IMG/VR virus record: IMGVR_UViG_3300013006_000059 | Location: 1-41,969 of that record | Length of the DNA stretch: 41,969 nt | Strand: one strand, 5' to 3' | DNA from: a virus | In this document: in pieces, positions 14,807 to 21,988 of the stretch | Position numbering within the stretch: the first letter of the stretch is position 1 | Layout: every line of letters starts with the position of its first letter | The notes under the pieces: generated by a model | Told to the model about the DNA's origin: nothing | Seen by the model: the letters and a program-made list of their open reading frames with translations, nothing else | Databases searched by the model: none | Position numbers and translations under genes: made by a program

Positions 14807-16126
14807 ATGTTAATAAATAAGGCTCATTGGGAAACTACTGGCGACAGCGTTCGCCTATCAATGCCTATTGGTAAAGTAGACGTAGAGCGTCGTATGGTTT
14901 CTGGTTTTGCTACTTTAGATAATATTGATAAACAAGGCGACATTGTAACAACAGAGTCAAGCGTAGAAGCATTCAAAAATTTTAGAGGAAACTTGCGTGA
15001 GATGCACCAACCATCTGCAGTTGGAAAAATTGTATCATTTAAAGAGGATCGTTATTTTGATCCATCAGTTAAAAAGTTTTATAGTGGAGTGTATGTTTCA
15101 GCATATGTTTCAAAAGGTGCACAAGATGCATGGGAAAAAGTATTAGATGGAACCTATAAAGGTTTTTCTATTGGCGGTAACATTAAAAATTGGGACGATG
15201 CATATAACGAAGAACTAAGCAAAACCATTCGTGTAATTAAAGAATATGATTTATTTGAGTTATCACTAGTTGATAATCCTGCAAATCAATTTGCAAACAT
15301 TGTATCTATTGAAAAAGTAGATGGTAAAAATGTTGTTGGTGGATATCTTTCAAAGGCAGAAATTGAAAATGTGTTTTGGGATTCAGAAACTGGAATTGTT
15401 ATGGTATCAGAGTCTGAAAACGAAACAAGCCCTACATCAGGAAAGGCAATGCAAAACATTGGCTTTATTGAAAAGGGAGACAAAAATAATACAGAAACAA
15501 TAAAGTTCTTAGTTGATAGTGCTAAAGGCATTAGTACAATTAAGATTACAAAGGAGGTTAGTCCTATGACTGAAACAACAGAAGCAGTGGTTGACACTGC
15601 AGTTGAAGAAGTACAGGTCGCTCCAGAGGCACAACTAGTAGCAGTTGAAGAAACTGTTGCAGTTGCTGAGGAGGCACTAGCAGTTGAAGAACTTGCTCTT
15701 GCTAAATCTAGCGATGGTAGTGCAGATTCTTCTATTGAAAAAACAGAAGAGGGAGAAGTTGTTGCAACTGAAACTGTTGTAGCAAAGTCTGATGAAGTAA
15801 TTGTTGAGGCAGTTACAGAAATCAAGAATTCTCTTACAAATGCCTTTGGCGATTTAGCAACAACCGTTAAGTCTCTTCACGAGCAAATTGTTGCATTGAG
15901 TAAATCTCTTGACACAGTATCAGGTGAGGTTAAGACCGTATCTGATGAAGTAAAAAATGTTAAGGGAGTTTTTAATGAGTTTGGTAAGCGAGTAGATCTT
16001 GTAGAACAAGACACCGCTTTCCGCAAGTCTGGCGATCTAGGCGAGATCGTGCAGTTTGAACCGTCAAAAGTTCAGAAATCCCTATGGGGCGGTCGTTTCC
16101 TCACATCAACCGACCTATTTAACTAA
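14807..16126 (+). CDS. Head maturation protease fused to scaffold (HK97-type, U35/S78-like)
   Basis: Cleaves scaffold and capsid delta regions during head maturation. 439 residues from ATG 14807, chosen because the upstream ATG 14795 overlaps the -10 box. Residues 1-170 form the protease: REMHQPSAVGKI has the catalytic His (H67), YKGFSIGG is the conserved Gly-rich strand, and DLFELSLVDNPAN has the catalytic Ser (S153). The segment to about 250 is a linker, and the C-terminal part is acidic and Ala/Val/Glu-rich, then heptad-like (LHEQIVALSKSLDTVSGEVKTV), ending in a polar tail; this is the scaffold. An internal ribosome site and start make the scaffold separately too (15566-16126). Located between portal and capsid, as in HK97-like modules. 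Confidence 0.85.
   Translation: MLINKAHWETTGDSVRLSMPIGKVDVERRMVSGFATLDNIDKQGDIVTTESSVEAFKNFRGNLREMHQPSAVGKIVSFKEDRYFDPSVKKFYSGVYVSAYVSKGAQDAWEKVLDGTYKGFSIGGNIKNWDDAYNEELSKTIRVIKEYDLFELSLVDNPANQFANIVSIEKVDGKNVVGGYLSKAEIENVFWDSETGIVMVSESENETSPTSGKAMQNIGFIEKGDKNNTETIKFLVDSAKGISTIKITKEVSPMTETTEAVVDTAVEEVQVAPEAQLVAVEETVAVAEEALAVEELALAKSSDGSADSSIEKTEEGEVVATETVVAKSDEVIVEAVTEIKNSLTNAFGDLATTVKSLHEQIVALSKSLDTVSGEVKTVSDEVKNVKGVFNEFGKRVDLVEQDTAFRKSGDLGEIVQFEPSKVQKSLWGGRFLTSTDLFN
15551..15557 (+). promoter_or_regulatory. Internal ribosome binding site for the nested scaffold gene
   Basis: AAGGAGG lies inside the protease-scaffold frame, eight bases before an in-frame ATG at 15566. It is as strong as the best ribosome sites of the window and stronger than that of the long frame, which has none. 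Its position at the junction between protease and acidic scaffold region argues that it is used. Confidence 0.7.
15566..16126 (+). CDS. Nested scaffold protein (internal start within the protease frame)
   Basis: Would yield 186 residues sharing frame and stop with the protease gene. It begins MTETTEAVVDTAVEEV, is very acidic and Ala/Val/Glu-rich for about 75 residues, then has a helical heptad-like segment (VKSLHEQIVALSKSLD, VSGEVKTVSDEVKNVK) and a basic C-terminal tail (KVQKSLWGGRF) that could contact the capsid shell. This organisation is that of lambda Nu3 inside gene C: excess free scaffold is made from the internal start and a small amount as protease fusion. The call is inferred from the site and composition; it could be confirmed by N-terminal peptides. 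Confidence 0.7.
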   Translation: MTETTEAVVDTAVEEVQVAPEAQLVAVEETVAVAEEALAVEELALAKSSDGSADSSIEKTEEGEVVATETVVAKSDEVIVEAVTEIKNSLTNAFGDLATTVKSLHEQIVALSKSLDTVSGEVKTVSDEVKNVKGVFNEFGKRVDLVEQDTAFRKSGDLGEIVQFEPSKVQKSLWGGRFLTSTDLFN

Positions 16127-16155
16127 GCAATAAAATCACTAGGAGGTGAAAAATA

Positions 16156-17307
16156 ATGTCGGAACAAAATAAAGACCTAGAAAAGAACTACCCAGGATCA
16201 GGCGGAGCAGGCAATGAGATTAACTCTCAAGGCGGATTCGTATCTGGTGGCGTAGGTAGTGCTACTGGTTTAGACTCTGCAGCAGCGTCTGTAGGATCAC
16301 AACTTGGTAACACTGCAACTGCAGCATTCGGATCAACATCTGGAGCAAATGCAGTAACACCAACAGGCGTCGCAGGTGGTATTCTAGCACCAGAACAAGC
16401 ACGTCGCTTCATCGACTATGTGTGGGATGCAACAGTTCTCGCTAAAGATGGTCGTAGAGTTACAATGCGTGCTAATACAATGGAGATCGAAAAGGTCAAC
16501 GTTGGAGAGCGTGTTATCCGTGCTGCCGCACAAGGCGCACCAGATTACACAAACATTGGTGCAACATTTACAAAAGTTGAACTTACTACAAAAAAGATTC
16601 GTCTTGATTGGGAAGTATCAACAGAAGCACTTGAAGACAATATTGAAGGTGGAGCGCTTGAAGATCATCTAGTTCGCTTGATGACCAATGCATTCGCTAA
16701 CGATATTGAAGACCTTGCTATTAATGGTATAGGATCAGGCGCAGATGCCTTCCTTTCAATTATGCCTGGCTTTGTTAAGCAAACTCGTGGAACAGTAGGA
16801 AATGCTGCTCACGAATATGCTGCAACAGTTGCAGACAACAACTACACCACATCAGTAATGCAAGGCTTGCTATTAGCAATGCCTCGTAAGTACCGTGCAC
16901 TTAAGAGCAATCTTAAGTTCTACGCAGGTACTGATGCTTTTGCTGGTATTGTTCGTAACAACGGTACACTTGCAGACGCTATTTCTTCAGCATTCGCTGA
17001 TAGAATTGGTAGCACACAAGCAAACCGTCAAGAGTTCCTTGATGGCGGAGCACAAACACTAGGTAACTCACGTACAACTCGTGTACTTGGTGTAGATGTT
17101 CTTGAAGTTCCTTACTACCCTGCAGGTTATGTCGATTTGACATTCCCTCAGAACCGTGTATGGGGTTTCCAACGAGACATCACTGTAAACCGTGAATACA
17201 AGCCAAAGAAAGATACAATTGAGTACACAGTATTTGTACGCTTTGGTATCCAATGGGAAGAACTAGATGCAGTCGCTTATGTTGACTCAGATAGTGCTGA
17301 TTCCTAA
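16156..17307 (+). CDS. Major capsid protein (HK97 fold)
   Basis: 383 residues. The N-terminal 70 residues are Gly/Ala/Ser/Thr-rich and probably flexible or removed by the protease. The HK97-like core begins near GGILAPEQARRFIDYVWD, followed by MEIEKVNVGERVIRAAAQG (E-loop region), LTTKKIRLDWEVSTEALEDN (spine helix entry), NAFANDIEDLAINGIGS, and a C-terminal P/A-domain with RVLGVDVLEVPYYP and RVWGFQRDITVNREY. The start has a near-perfect Shine-Dalgarno, AGGAGGTGA at 16141-16149, as expected for the most abundant virion protein. Codons differ from neighbours: arginine is mostly CGT/CGC, not AGA. A strong terminator follows. Confidence 0.9.
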   Translation: MSEQNKDLEKNYPGSGGAGNEINSQGGFVSGGVGSATGLDSAAASVGSQLGNTATAAFGSTSGANAVTPTGVAGGILAPEQARRFIDYVWDATVLAKDGRRVTMRANTMEIEKVNVGERVIRAAAQGAPDYTNIGATFTKVELTTKKIRLDWEVSTEALEDNIEGGALEDHLVRLMTNAFANDIEDLAINGIGSGADAFLSIMPGFVKQTRGTVGNAAHEYAATVADNNYTTSVMQGLLLAMPRKYRALKSNLKFYAGTDAFAGIVRNNGTLADAISSAFADRIGSTQANRQEFLDGGAQTLGNSRTTRVLGVDVLEVPYYPAGYVDLTFPQNRVWGFQRDITVNREYKPKKDTIEYTVFVRFGIQWEELDAVAYVDSDSADS

Positions 17308-17328
17308 GATCTAAAAGATCAAATATTA

Positions 17329-17365
17329 GGGCGGGTAGCGTAAAAACTACCCGCCTTATTCTTAT
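17329..17365 (+). terminator. Intrinsic terminator after the capsid gene
   Basis: GGCGGGTAG at 17330-17338 pairs perfectly with CTACCCGCC at 17347-17355 around an 8-base A-rich loop, followed by TTATTCTTATT. It is one of the most GC-rich spots in the surrounding AT-rich DNA and lies 22 bases after the capsid stop. It should end most capsid transcripts; the next promoter starts three bases later. Confidence 0.9.
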
Positions 17366-17367
17366 TC

Positions 17368-17376
17368 TGGTATAAT
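17368..17376 (+). promoter_or_regulatory. Extended -10 promoter after the capsid terminator
   Basis: TGGTATAAT: TGG 17368-17370, TATAAT 17371-17376. The -35 position lies inside the terminator stem and has no consensus match. Transcription would start near 17383, giving a leader of about 16 bases with AGGAGAA before ATG 17399. It re-starts transcription for the connector genes. Confidence 0.6.
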
Positions 17377-17398
17377 TACAAATAAGCATAGGAGAATT

Positions 17399-17752
17399 AT
17401 GAGTTTAACAATAGAAGAATTATCGACTAAAACTGTAATGGCATTAAAGGCATATGCAAAAAAAAATAATATAGAGTTATTTGAAGCAAATACTAAACTT
17501 GAAATTTTAGAAATTTTGGCTAGTTGGATACCACCAGTAGCAAAAGAAGAAACTGTAGAAGAAGCAGGAAAAGAAAAAACAATGAAAAATAAAATAGCGT
17601 TATACTCAGAAAGAAACCTACACATGGATAACCTAGGTGCTCTTAAGGTAGGATACAACATAGTCTCAAAGGAGGCATCCGAAAAATGGTTAACCCACAG
17701 GTTGGTAAGAATTGCACCACCTGAAGAGGTAGCATCATATTACGGTAAATAA
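17399..17752 (+). CDS. Small head-associated protein with HeH/LEM-like N-terminus
   Basis: 117 residues. Residues 1-40 (TIEELSTKTVMALKAYAKKNNIELFEANTKLEILEIL, by parts) match the helix-extended-helix pattern of HeH/LEM or SAP-type small DNA-binding domains: L-x-x-x-T-V-x-x-L-K-x-x-A-K-x-x-x-I and T-K-x-E-I-L-E-x-L. A charged linker follows, and the C-terminal half (MKNKIALYSERNLHMDNLGALKVGYNIV) is separate; an internal ATG at 17582 could start it alone, though its ribosome site is poor. Proteins with this N-terminal domain commonly sit between capsid and head-tail connector genes in phages. Role uncertain, perhaps at the capsid-DNA interface. Confidence 0.55.
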   Translation: MSLTIEELSTKTVMALKAYAKKNNIELFEANTKLEILEILASWIPPVAKEETVEEAGKEKTMKNKIALYSERNLHMDNLGALKVGYNIVSKEASEKWLTHRLVRIAPPEEVASYYGK

Positions 17753-17754
17753 AA

Positions 17755-18741
17755 ATGCAAATACTACGTCTTCCACCTTATCCACTTTCTGTAACCTATG
17801 TAGTTCCAGATGCTAATGCTGACTATATTATTGTTATTGAAAACGTTTCAGAATTAACAGAAATTGAAGAGACTATTGAATCTAATGCTAGTAAAAAAAT
17901 AACCTATTCTTTAGATGATGACTTTGTTAAATACGATAAATCATATGCCTTAACAATCTATGAAGATGGTGGATCTTCTGGAGCAAATATTGTACGTGGT
18001 GATATTGTAGTACAAGATAATTTAGAAATTATGAGACCATACGTAGATCCAACATCTTTGGCTACATCTGGTACAGCAACTGACATAGAACTTTATACAG
18101 GTTATGAAAATTTAGCAAGAGCAATTATTGATGCTGCTGTTGGTGGATTTTATTATGATAGAACCTACTTAGAAGTTGTTGGACAAGGAAATGACTATTT
18201 ACCGCTTTGGAAAAAAACTCACAAAATTTTAAAAGTATATGAAAATGCACAACTAGTTTATGATATAGATAACGCAAATGGACCAGAGTTACTAGATTAT
18301 ACTTTCTTAATTACTAAAGATAGAACAGCAATTACTAAAGATTCATTAGAAGAAATTGACTCTATCAATCGTGCAGAACGAAGATATTCACGTATTCCAT
18401 TAGGATATTCAGATTCTATTAGTATGTTTGATACAGAGGATAGTGGACACACTCAAACCGTTGTTCCTGGAGTTGCATTTCCAGAAGGAGCAGATTATAT
18501 TATGTTGCTAGAGACTGGATATAAAGTTGTTCCTTATGATATCCAAGATGCAACATTAATGTTAATTGATGATATTAAATGTGGAAAGTTAGATTACTAT
18601 AAAAGATATGTCAAAAACTATAGTACTGATCAATTTAAAATTGAATACGATAAACGTCTTATTGATGGTACTGGAAACATATTAGTAGATAAAATTTTAG
18701 AAAAATATAAAGAGAATATTATTCGTCCAGGAGTATTATAA
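17755..18741 (+). CDS. Head-to-tail connector (adaptor) protein
   Basis: 328 residues. The N-terminal 90 residues are a beta-rich domain (YPLSVTYVVPDANADYIIVIENV, by parts), atypical for adaptors. The middle holds YTGYENLARAIIDAAVGGFYYDRTYLEVVGQGNDYLPLW, whose helix followed by a strand with R/T-x-x-x-V-x-G-x-G-x-x-x-L-P-L resembles gp6/gp15-type head-tail connectors where a DNA-end ring protein docks under the portal. The C-terminal half is unassigned. It is followed by the head closure gene with a TAATG overlap, in the usual order adaptor, stopper, neck, tail terminator. Confidence 0.6.
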   Translation: MQILRLPPYPLSVTYVVPDANADYIIVIENVSELTEIEETIESNASKKITYSLDDDFVKYDKSYALTIYEDGGSSGANIVRGDIVVQDNLEIMRPYVDPTSLATSGTATDIELYTGYENLARAIIDAAVGGFYYDRTYLEVVGQGNDYLPLWKKTHKILKVYENAQLVYDIDNANGPELLDYTFLITKDRTAITKDSLEEIDSINRAERRYSRIPLGYSDSISMFDTEDSGHTQTVVPGVAFPEGADYIMLLETGYKVVPYDIQDATLMLIDDIKCGKLDYYKRYVKNYSTDQFKIEYDKRLIDGTGNILVDKILEKYKENIIRPGVL

Positions 18742-19190
18742 TGGAAGACTGTACAACAACAGACTTTCTTTATCCAATGAAGGCTGACTTATATTATCCA
18801 ATAATAAATCAAACGCAATACGGACAAGCAAGCAGAACTTGGTTTTATGATAGAACAATTATATGCAATGCTACCTCTGTAGGAGGGGCGGGTACTGAAC
18901 AGATTAAACCAGAAGCATTTTTACAACATGAAAATAAACTAATAGCAAGAGTAAAGGCAGATCCTAGAGTATCTTCAAATCAAACAGATAATGCAATTAG
19001 CAATATTTTAATTACAAATATCCGTAATGCCAACGATGAAGTTATTTATAGAGAAACAGCAGGACCAAGGTCTGGACGTGGAACAATTTATGAAGTGGCA
19101 ACCGTAGATCCTTTTACTGGACCATTTGGATCTGTTGAATATTTTAAAATATTGTTACGTAGAACAGAAAATCAAACAATAACAGACTAA
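18741..19190 (+). CDS. Head closure (stopper) protein, putative
   Basis: 149 residues, beta-rich, with WFYDRTIICNATSVGG and a C-terminal TIYEVATVDPFTGPFGSVEYFKILLRR. Assignment rests mainly on place and size: it lies between the connector and neck genes, where the stopper that plugs the filled head is found. An AGGAG ribosome site (18729-18733) precedes the ATG. No distinctive motif is seen. Confidence 0.5.
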   Translation: MEDCTTTDFLYPMKADLYYPIINQTQYGQASRTWFYDRTIICNATSVGGAGTEQIKPEAFLQHENKLIARVKADPRVSSNQTDNAISNILITNIRNANDEVIYRETAGPRSGRGTIYEVATVDPFTGPFGSVEYFKILLRRTENQTITD

Positions 19191-19867
19191 TGATAATTAA
19201 AACAAACACTAAGGCTTTTGATAAACAAATGAACAATATTGTTGAATATGCCTATGGATTTTTAGATGGTGCCCAAAAAGGTAAAACTATTTTTTTAAAA
19301 AATCTAGGTTTAGGAACAATAGATGCAATGGCTAAATATGTAGATGTTTCAGCAAGAGGAAACCCAGCAGCCCTTCAACATGTTTATGAGTGGTATCAAT
19401 CTGGTAGCCCTAGTGCAAGATTATTTGATATTACTTATACTGTTAGTAACCTTGGACTAAGTATTAATTCAAAATTTAAACAATCAAGAACTATTAAAAA
19501 AGACTCAAATGTACCATTTTATAATAAAGCGAAGATTATGGAAGATGGAATTCCAGTTACAATTAAACCTACAAAATCCCCAGCCCTTGTATTTAATGAA
19601 GGTGGACAAACCGTATTTACTAAAAAGTCAGTAGTTATTTCCAATCCTGGAGGAAGTCAAGCAAGAGGATCATTTGAAAAAACTATGGACGAATTTATGT
19701 TAAGATATTTTAAACAATCATTTTTACGGGCTAGTGGAATATACGACTACATTAAAAAACCAACAATCTTCAAGAAAAATATTAAAGTTGGTTCTAGAAT
19801 GGGCAGATCTAAAGGTATTGATACTGGCTTTAAGTGGATTACTAATGCAAAGATTGGTGTAGAATAG
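19190..19867 (+). CDS. Neck / HK97 gp10-like tail component, putative
   Basis: 225 residues. The N-terminal helical region (DKQMNNIVEYAYGFLDGAQKG) followed by a YVDVSARGNPAALQHVYEWY step and a beta-rich C-terminal half is like the minor tail/neck proteins that bridge the head stopper and tail terminator in actinophages. The pattern is weak and the call leans on gene order. The start overlaps the stop of the stopper gene by one base (TAATG). Confidence 0.5.
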   Translation: MIIKTNTKAFDKQMNNIVEYAYGFLDGAQKGKTIFLKNLGLGTIDAMAKYVDVSARGNPAALQHVYEWYQSGSPSARLFDITYTVSNLGLSINSKFKQSRTIKKDSNVPFYNKAKIMEDGIPVTIKPTKSPALVFNEGGQTVFTKKSVVISNPGGSQARGSFEKTMDEFMLRYFKQSFLRASGIYDYIKKPTIFKKNIKVGSRMGRSKGIDTGFKWITNAKIGVE

Positions 19868-19871
19868 TATT

Positions 19872-20465
19872 ATGGCAGAACTAATAAGTGTAAATAATAA
19901 TACAGGATTTCCACCTGTTTTTTTAAATGCCTATATTCTTGAAGAATTAAGAAAGTTTAAAGGAGTTGATGGCAATCCACTCATGCCAACTGGACCAGAG
20001 CCATTTCAGCCTTTCTTCCCAGCACAAGTTCCTGATAGCGTAGAGGGTATTTATAATGACATTCCATTTATTAGAAACAACCCAGATACAACAGTTATTA
20101 TATTTGATAGGCTTATTAGATTTAGACCAAACACATTTTACAGACATAAAAGAGAACAATTAATATATTTTATTTATAGTCCAAACCTTTCTAAATTGAT
20201 TGATACTACTAGGGTTATTATTGAATGCCTAGATAGAGAGGACGCTGCTGCTGAAGACCTAAATTTATGGATATCTCAGAATGATATTCTTGATGAAAAT
20301 GAAGAAACTATTGCCAAAAATGTATTTTTTCATAACATAAAGGTTTATCAAGCAGATGAAAGTAGGGATATCCTAGAATTAGCATCTGCTAGAACCCTTG
20401 GACTTAACAAACTTGTAATAGAGTATGACTATCATACAGGCGGGGTATCCCAAAGATACTCATAA
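19872..20465 (+). CDS. Tail terminator protein, putative
   Basis: 197 residues; has FPPVFLNAYILEELRKF at the N-terminus and a central RFRPNTFYRHKREQLIYFIYSPN, the alternating alpha-beta order expected of lambda gpU-like tail terminators, which cap the tail tube and join it to the neck. The C-terminal half (NVFFHNIKVYQADESRDI) fits a beta-sheet edge. Located just before the major tail protein, the standard place. No good ribosome site; coupled translation from the preceding gene (four bases away) is likely. Confidence 0.55.
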   Translation: MAELISVNNNTGFPPVFLNAYILEELRKFKGVDGNPLMPTGPEPFQPFFPAQVPDSVEGIYNDIPFIRNNPDTTVIIFDRLIRFRPNTFYRHKREQLIYFIYSPNLSKLIDTTRVIIECLDREDAAAEDLNLWISQNDILDENEETIAKNVFFHNIKVYQADESRDILELASARTLGLNKLVIEYDYHTGGVSQRYS

Positions 20466-20473
20466 AAAGGCAT

Positions 20474-20479
20474 TATAAT
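20474..20479 (+). promoter_or_regulatory. -10 box upstream of the tail-tube gene
   Basis: TATAAT at 20474-20479, nine bases after the previous stop. It lacks the TG extension (preceded by CAT) and a -35 match, so it is a weaker call. The leader would be about 57 bases, longer than for the other virion genes, and would begin near the ATG of a 17-codon open frame (20485-20538). Confidence 0.4.
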
Positions 20480-20484
20480 TAGTA

Positions 20485-20538
20485 ATGAGGAAACAAAACG
20501 CCAAACAACTTAATATCTATTTCTATAGAAAGAGGTGA
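20485..20538 (+). CDS. Possible leader peptide before the tail-tube gene (17 codons)
   Basis: ATG at 20485 is at the expected transcription start (about 20486) of the -10 box at 20474, so it could be read leaderlessly. It encodes MRKQNAKQLNIYFYRKR and stops at TGA 20536-20538, within the Shine-Dalgarno AGAGGTGA of the tail-tube gene. Ribosomes ending there could re-initiate five bases later at ATG 20543. The peptide is very basic. It may equally be an untranslated leader. Confidence 0.25.
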   Translation: MRKQNAKQLNIYFYRKR

Positions 20539-20542
20539 ATAA

Positions 20543-21181
20543 ATGGCATACAGTCGTGGAACATCGACCAACATTATCGTTGGCGCTGCTGCACTTTTCG
20601 TTGCAGATACAACCTTAACTCCAGGAACACTGGAGACATTTAGTACAGAAGTATCTTTTAAAGAAACACTTTCAAATGATGCAGCATATACTAACGTAGG
20701 TTATACAATGAATGGTCTTGAATTACAGTTCCAACCAGACTTCGGTGAAGTACAGGTTGACCAAATTCTTGACGTTGCAAAACTTTACAAGCAAGGCATG
20801 CAGGTAAATCTTGCAACTGCTTTTGCTGAGGCTACTCTTGAGAATCTTCTTTTGGCTCTAGCATTTAACTCAGATGAATTAACTGGAAACAAAGCAAGTC
20901 ATACAGGACAGGTTTTAAACCTATCTGCAGGAGATATCGGTGAGTGTCCAGTAGAGCGTGGAATTGTTGCAGTAGGACCTGGCACAGGTGATTGCGTAGA
21001 CTCTCCATTCGTGGAACGTGTTTACACAGCATACCGTGCTTTGTCAATTGAAAACGTAACAGTTTCAGCAAAGCGTGATGAGGCTTCAATGTTTGAAGTA
21101 TCATTCCGTTTGCTACCAGAAGATACTTCAGGCTCATATGGTAAGATCGTTGATCGTACCTTTGGAGATGCATTATCTTAA
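20543..21181 (+). CDS. Major tail (tube) protein
   Basis: 212 residues; makes the stacked hexamer rings of the tail tube. It is beta-rich with TLETFSTEVSFKETLSND, a YTMNGLELQFQPDFGEVQVDQILDVAKLY segment, and a C-terminal IENVTVSAKRDEASMFEVSFRLLPE typical of tube monomers. Ribosome site AGAGGTGA precedes the start. Codon use resembles the capsid gene (CGT arginine, more GC), consistent with high expression, and it is followed by a strong terminator. Position between tail terminator and tail assembly chaperones supports the call. Confidence 0.85.
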   Translation: MAYSRGTSTNIIVGAAALFVADTTLTPGTLETFSTEVSFKETLSNDAAYTNVGYTMNGLELQFQPDFGEVQVDQILDVAKLYKQGMQVNLATAFAEATLENLLLALAFNSDELTGNKASHTGQVLNLSAGDIGECPVERGIVAVGPGTGDCVDSPFVERVYTAYRALSIENVTVSAKRDEASMFEVSFRLLPEDTSGSYGKIVDRTFGDALS

Positions 21182-21198
21182 TAGTTTAACTATTCTAC

Positions 21199-21234
21199 AA
21201 GCCCATGTCTTCGGATGTGGGCTTTGTTGTTTTA
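21199..21234 (+). terminator. Intrinsic terminator with UUCG tetraloop after the tail-tube gene
   Basis: An 11-base-pair stem (21199-21209 with 21214-21224, two G-U pairs) closes a C-UUCG-G loop, an extra-stable tetraloop. The T-rich tail TGTTGTTTT follows. It lies 17 bases after the tail-tube stop and is followed immediately by a new extended -10 promoter. Confidence 0.9.
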
Positions 21235-21243
21235 TGGTAAAAT
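21235..21243 (+). promoter_or_regulatory. Extended -10 promoter for the long tail chaperone gene (leaderless)
   Basis: TGGTAAAAT with hexamer TAAAAT at 21238-21243. Expected transcription start is about 21250 and the ATG is at 21253, so the leader is at most a few bases and no Shine-Dalgarno exists. The -35 position lies in the terminator stem. Confidence 0.5.
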
Positions 21244-21252
21244 AGATTTTAT

Positions 21253-21948
21253 ATGGCAACTACAATATACAACTCTCAAATAATATATTTGTTTGATGGA
21301 ACAGAATTAGAGATAATTCCATTAAAAATAAAATATCTTCGTGAATTTATGTTAGAGTTTAATAATATTAAAAATACTAAAAACGATGATGAAGCAATTA
21401 GCGTATTAGTAGAATGTGTTAGAATTTGCATGAAACAATATTATCCAAAAATTTCTGTCAGTGTTAAAGATATTGAAGATAACGTTAATATGCCAACGAT
21501 ATATAAAATATTAGATATTTCTGCAGGTATTAGAATTAACAAAAAATCTCAAGAACCAGTAAAGGATCAGGCAATAGATAGTAGTCAAACCTGGGAGACT
21601 TTAGATCTTGCAAAACTAGAATCTGAAGTATTTTTATTGGGTATTTGGAAAGACTATCAAGAATTAGAAACATCTCTATCTATGCCAGAATTAATGGCAA
21701 CATTAGAGATAAGTAGAGAGTTAGATTATACAGAAAAAAAATTTTTGGCTGCCATTCAAGGAGTAGACTTAGACAAAGAGTCTGGATCTAGCAAGGGACA
21801 AAAAGAGTGGGAAGATATGAAAGCCAGAGTATTCAGCAAAGGTAAAACAAGTGATAGCAATGATGTCCTAGCCCTGCAAGGTGTGAATGCACAGAAAGCA
21901 GGGTTTGGAATTGGCATGGGATTAGATTACGAAGACCTAACAAAATAA
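21253..21948 (+). CDS. Tail assembly chaperone, long form (gpGT-like)
   Basis: 231 residues. Residues 1-100 (FDGTELEIIPLKIKYLREFM, ISVLVECVRICMKQYYP, NMPTIYKILDISAGI) are a paralogue of the short chaperone at 21989. The extra 130 C-terminal residues include SMPELMATLEISRELDYTEKKFLAAIQGVDL and end with GFGIGMGLDYEDLTK, comparable to the T extension of lambda gpGT that binds the tape measure and tail tube. In many siphophages the long form arises by frameshifting; here it is a single uninterrupted frame. Read from its own, apparently leaderless, promoter. Family call rests on place, the paralogy and the shape. Confidence 0.75.
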   Translation: MATTIYNSQIIYLFDGTELEIIPLKIKYLREFMLEFNNIKNTKNDDEAISVLVECVRICMKQYYPKISVSVKDIEDNVNMPTIYKILDISAGIRINKKSQEPVKDQAIDSSQTWETLDLAKLESEVFLLGIWKDYQELETSLSMPELMATLEISRELDYTEKKFLAAIQGVDLDKESGSSKGQKEWEDMKARVFSKGKTSDSNDVLALQGVNAQKAGFGIGMGLDYEDLTK

Positions 21949-21956
21949 TATCCTTG

Positions 21957-21965
21957 TGCTATAAT
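21957..21965 (+). promoter_or_regulatory. Extended -10 promoter for the short tail chaperone gene
   Basis: TGCTATAAT with a perfect hexamer at 21960-21965; CTAACA at 21937-21942 is a 4/6 -35 match at 17 bases. Start near 21972 gives a short leader with AGGAGGA at 21979-21985, a strong ribosome site, before ATG 21989. The short chaperone thus has its own promoter and a far stronger ribosome site than the long one. Confidence 0.6.
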
Positions 21966-21988
21966 TGACATAACCTATAGGAGGAAAT

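Noticed and set aside
15286-15825. Long minus-strand open frame opposite the scaffold region (179 codons)
   Set aside because: It is very Ser/Thr/Val-rich, the mirror of the Glu/Ala/Val-rich scaffold codons, lacks a ribosome site, and opposes a well-supported gene.
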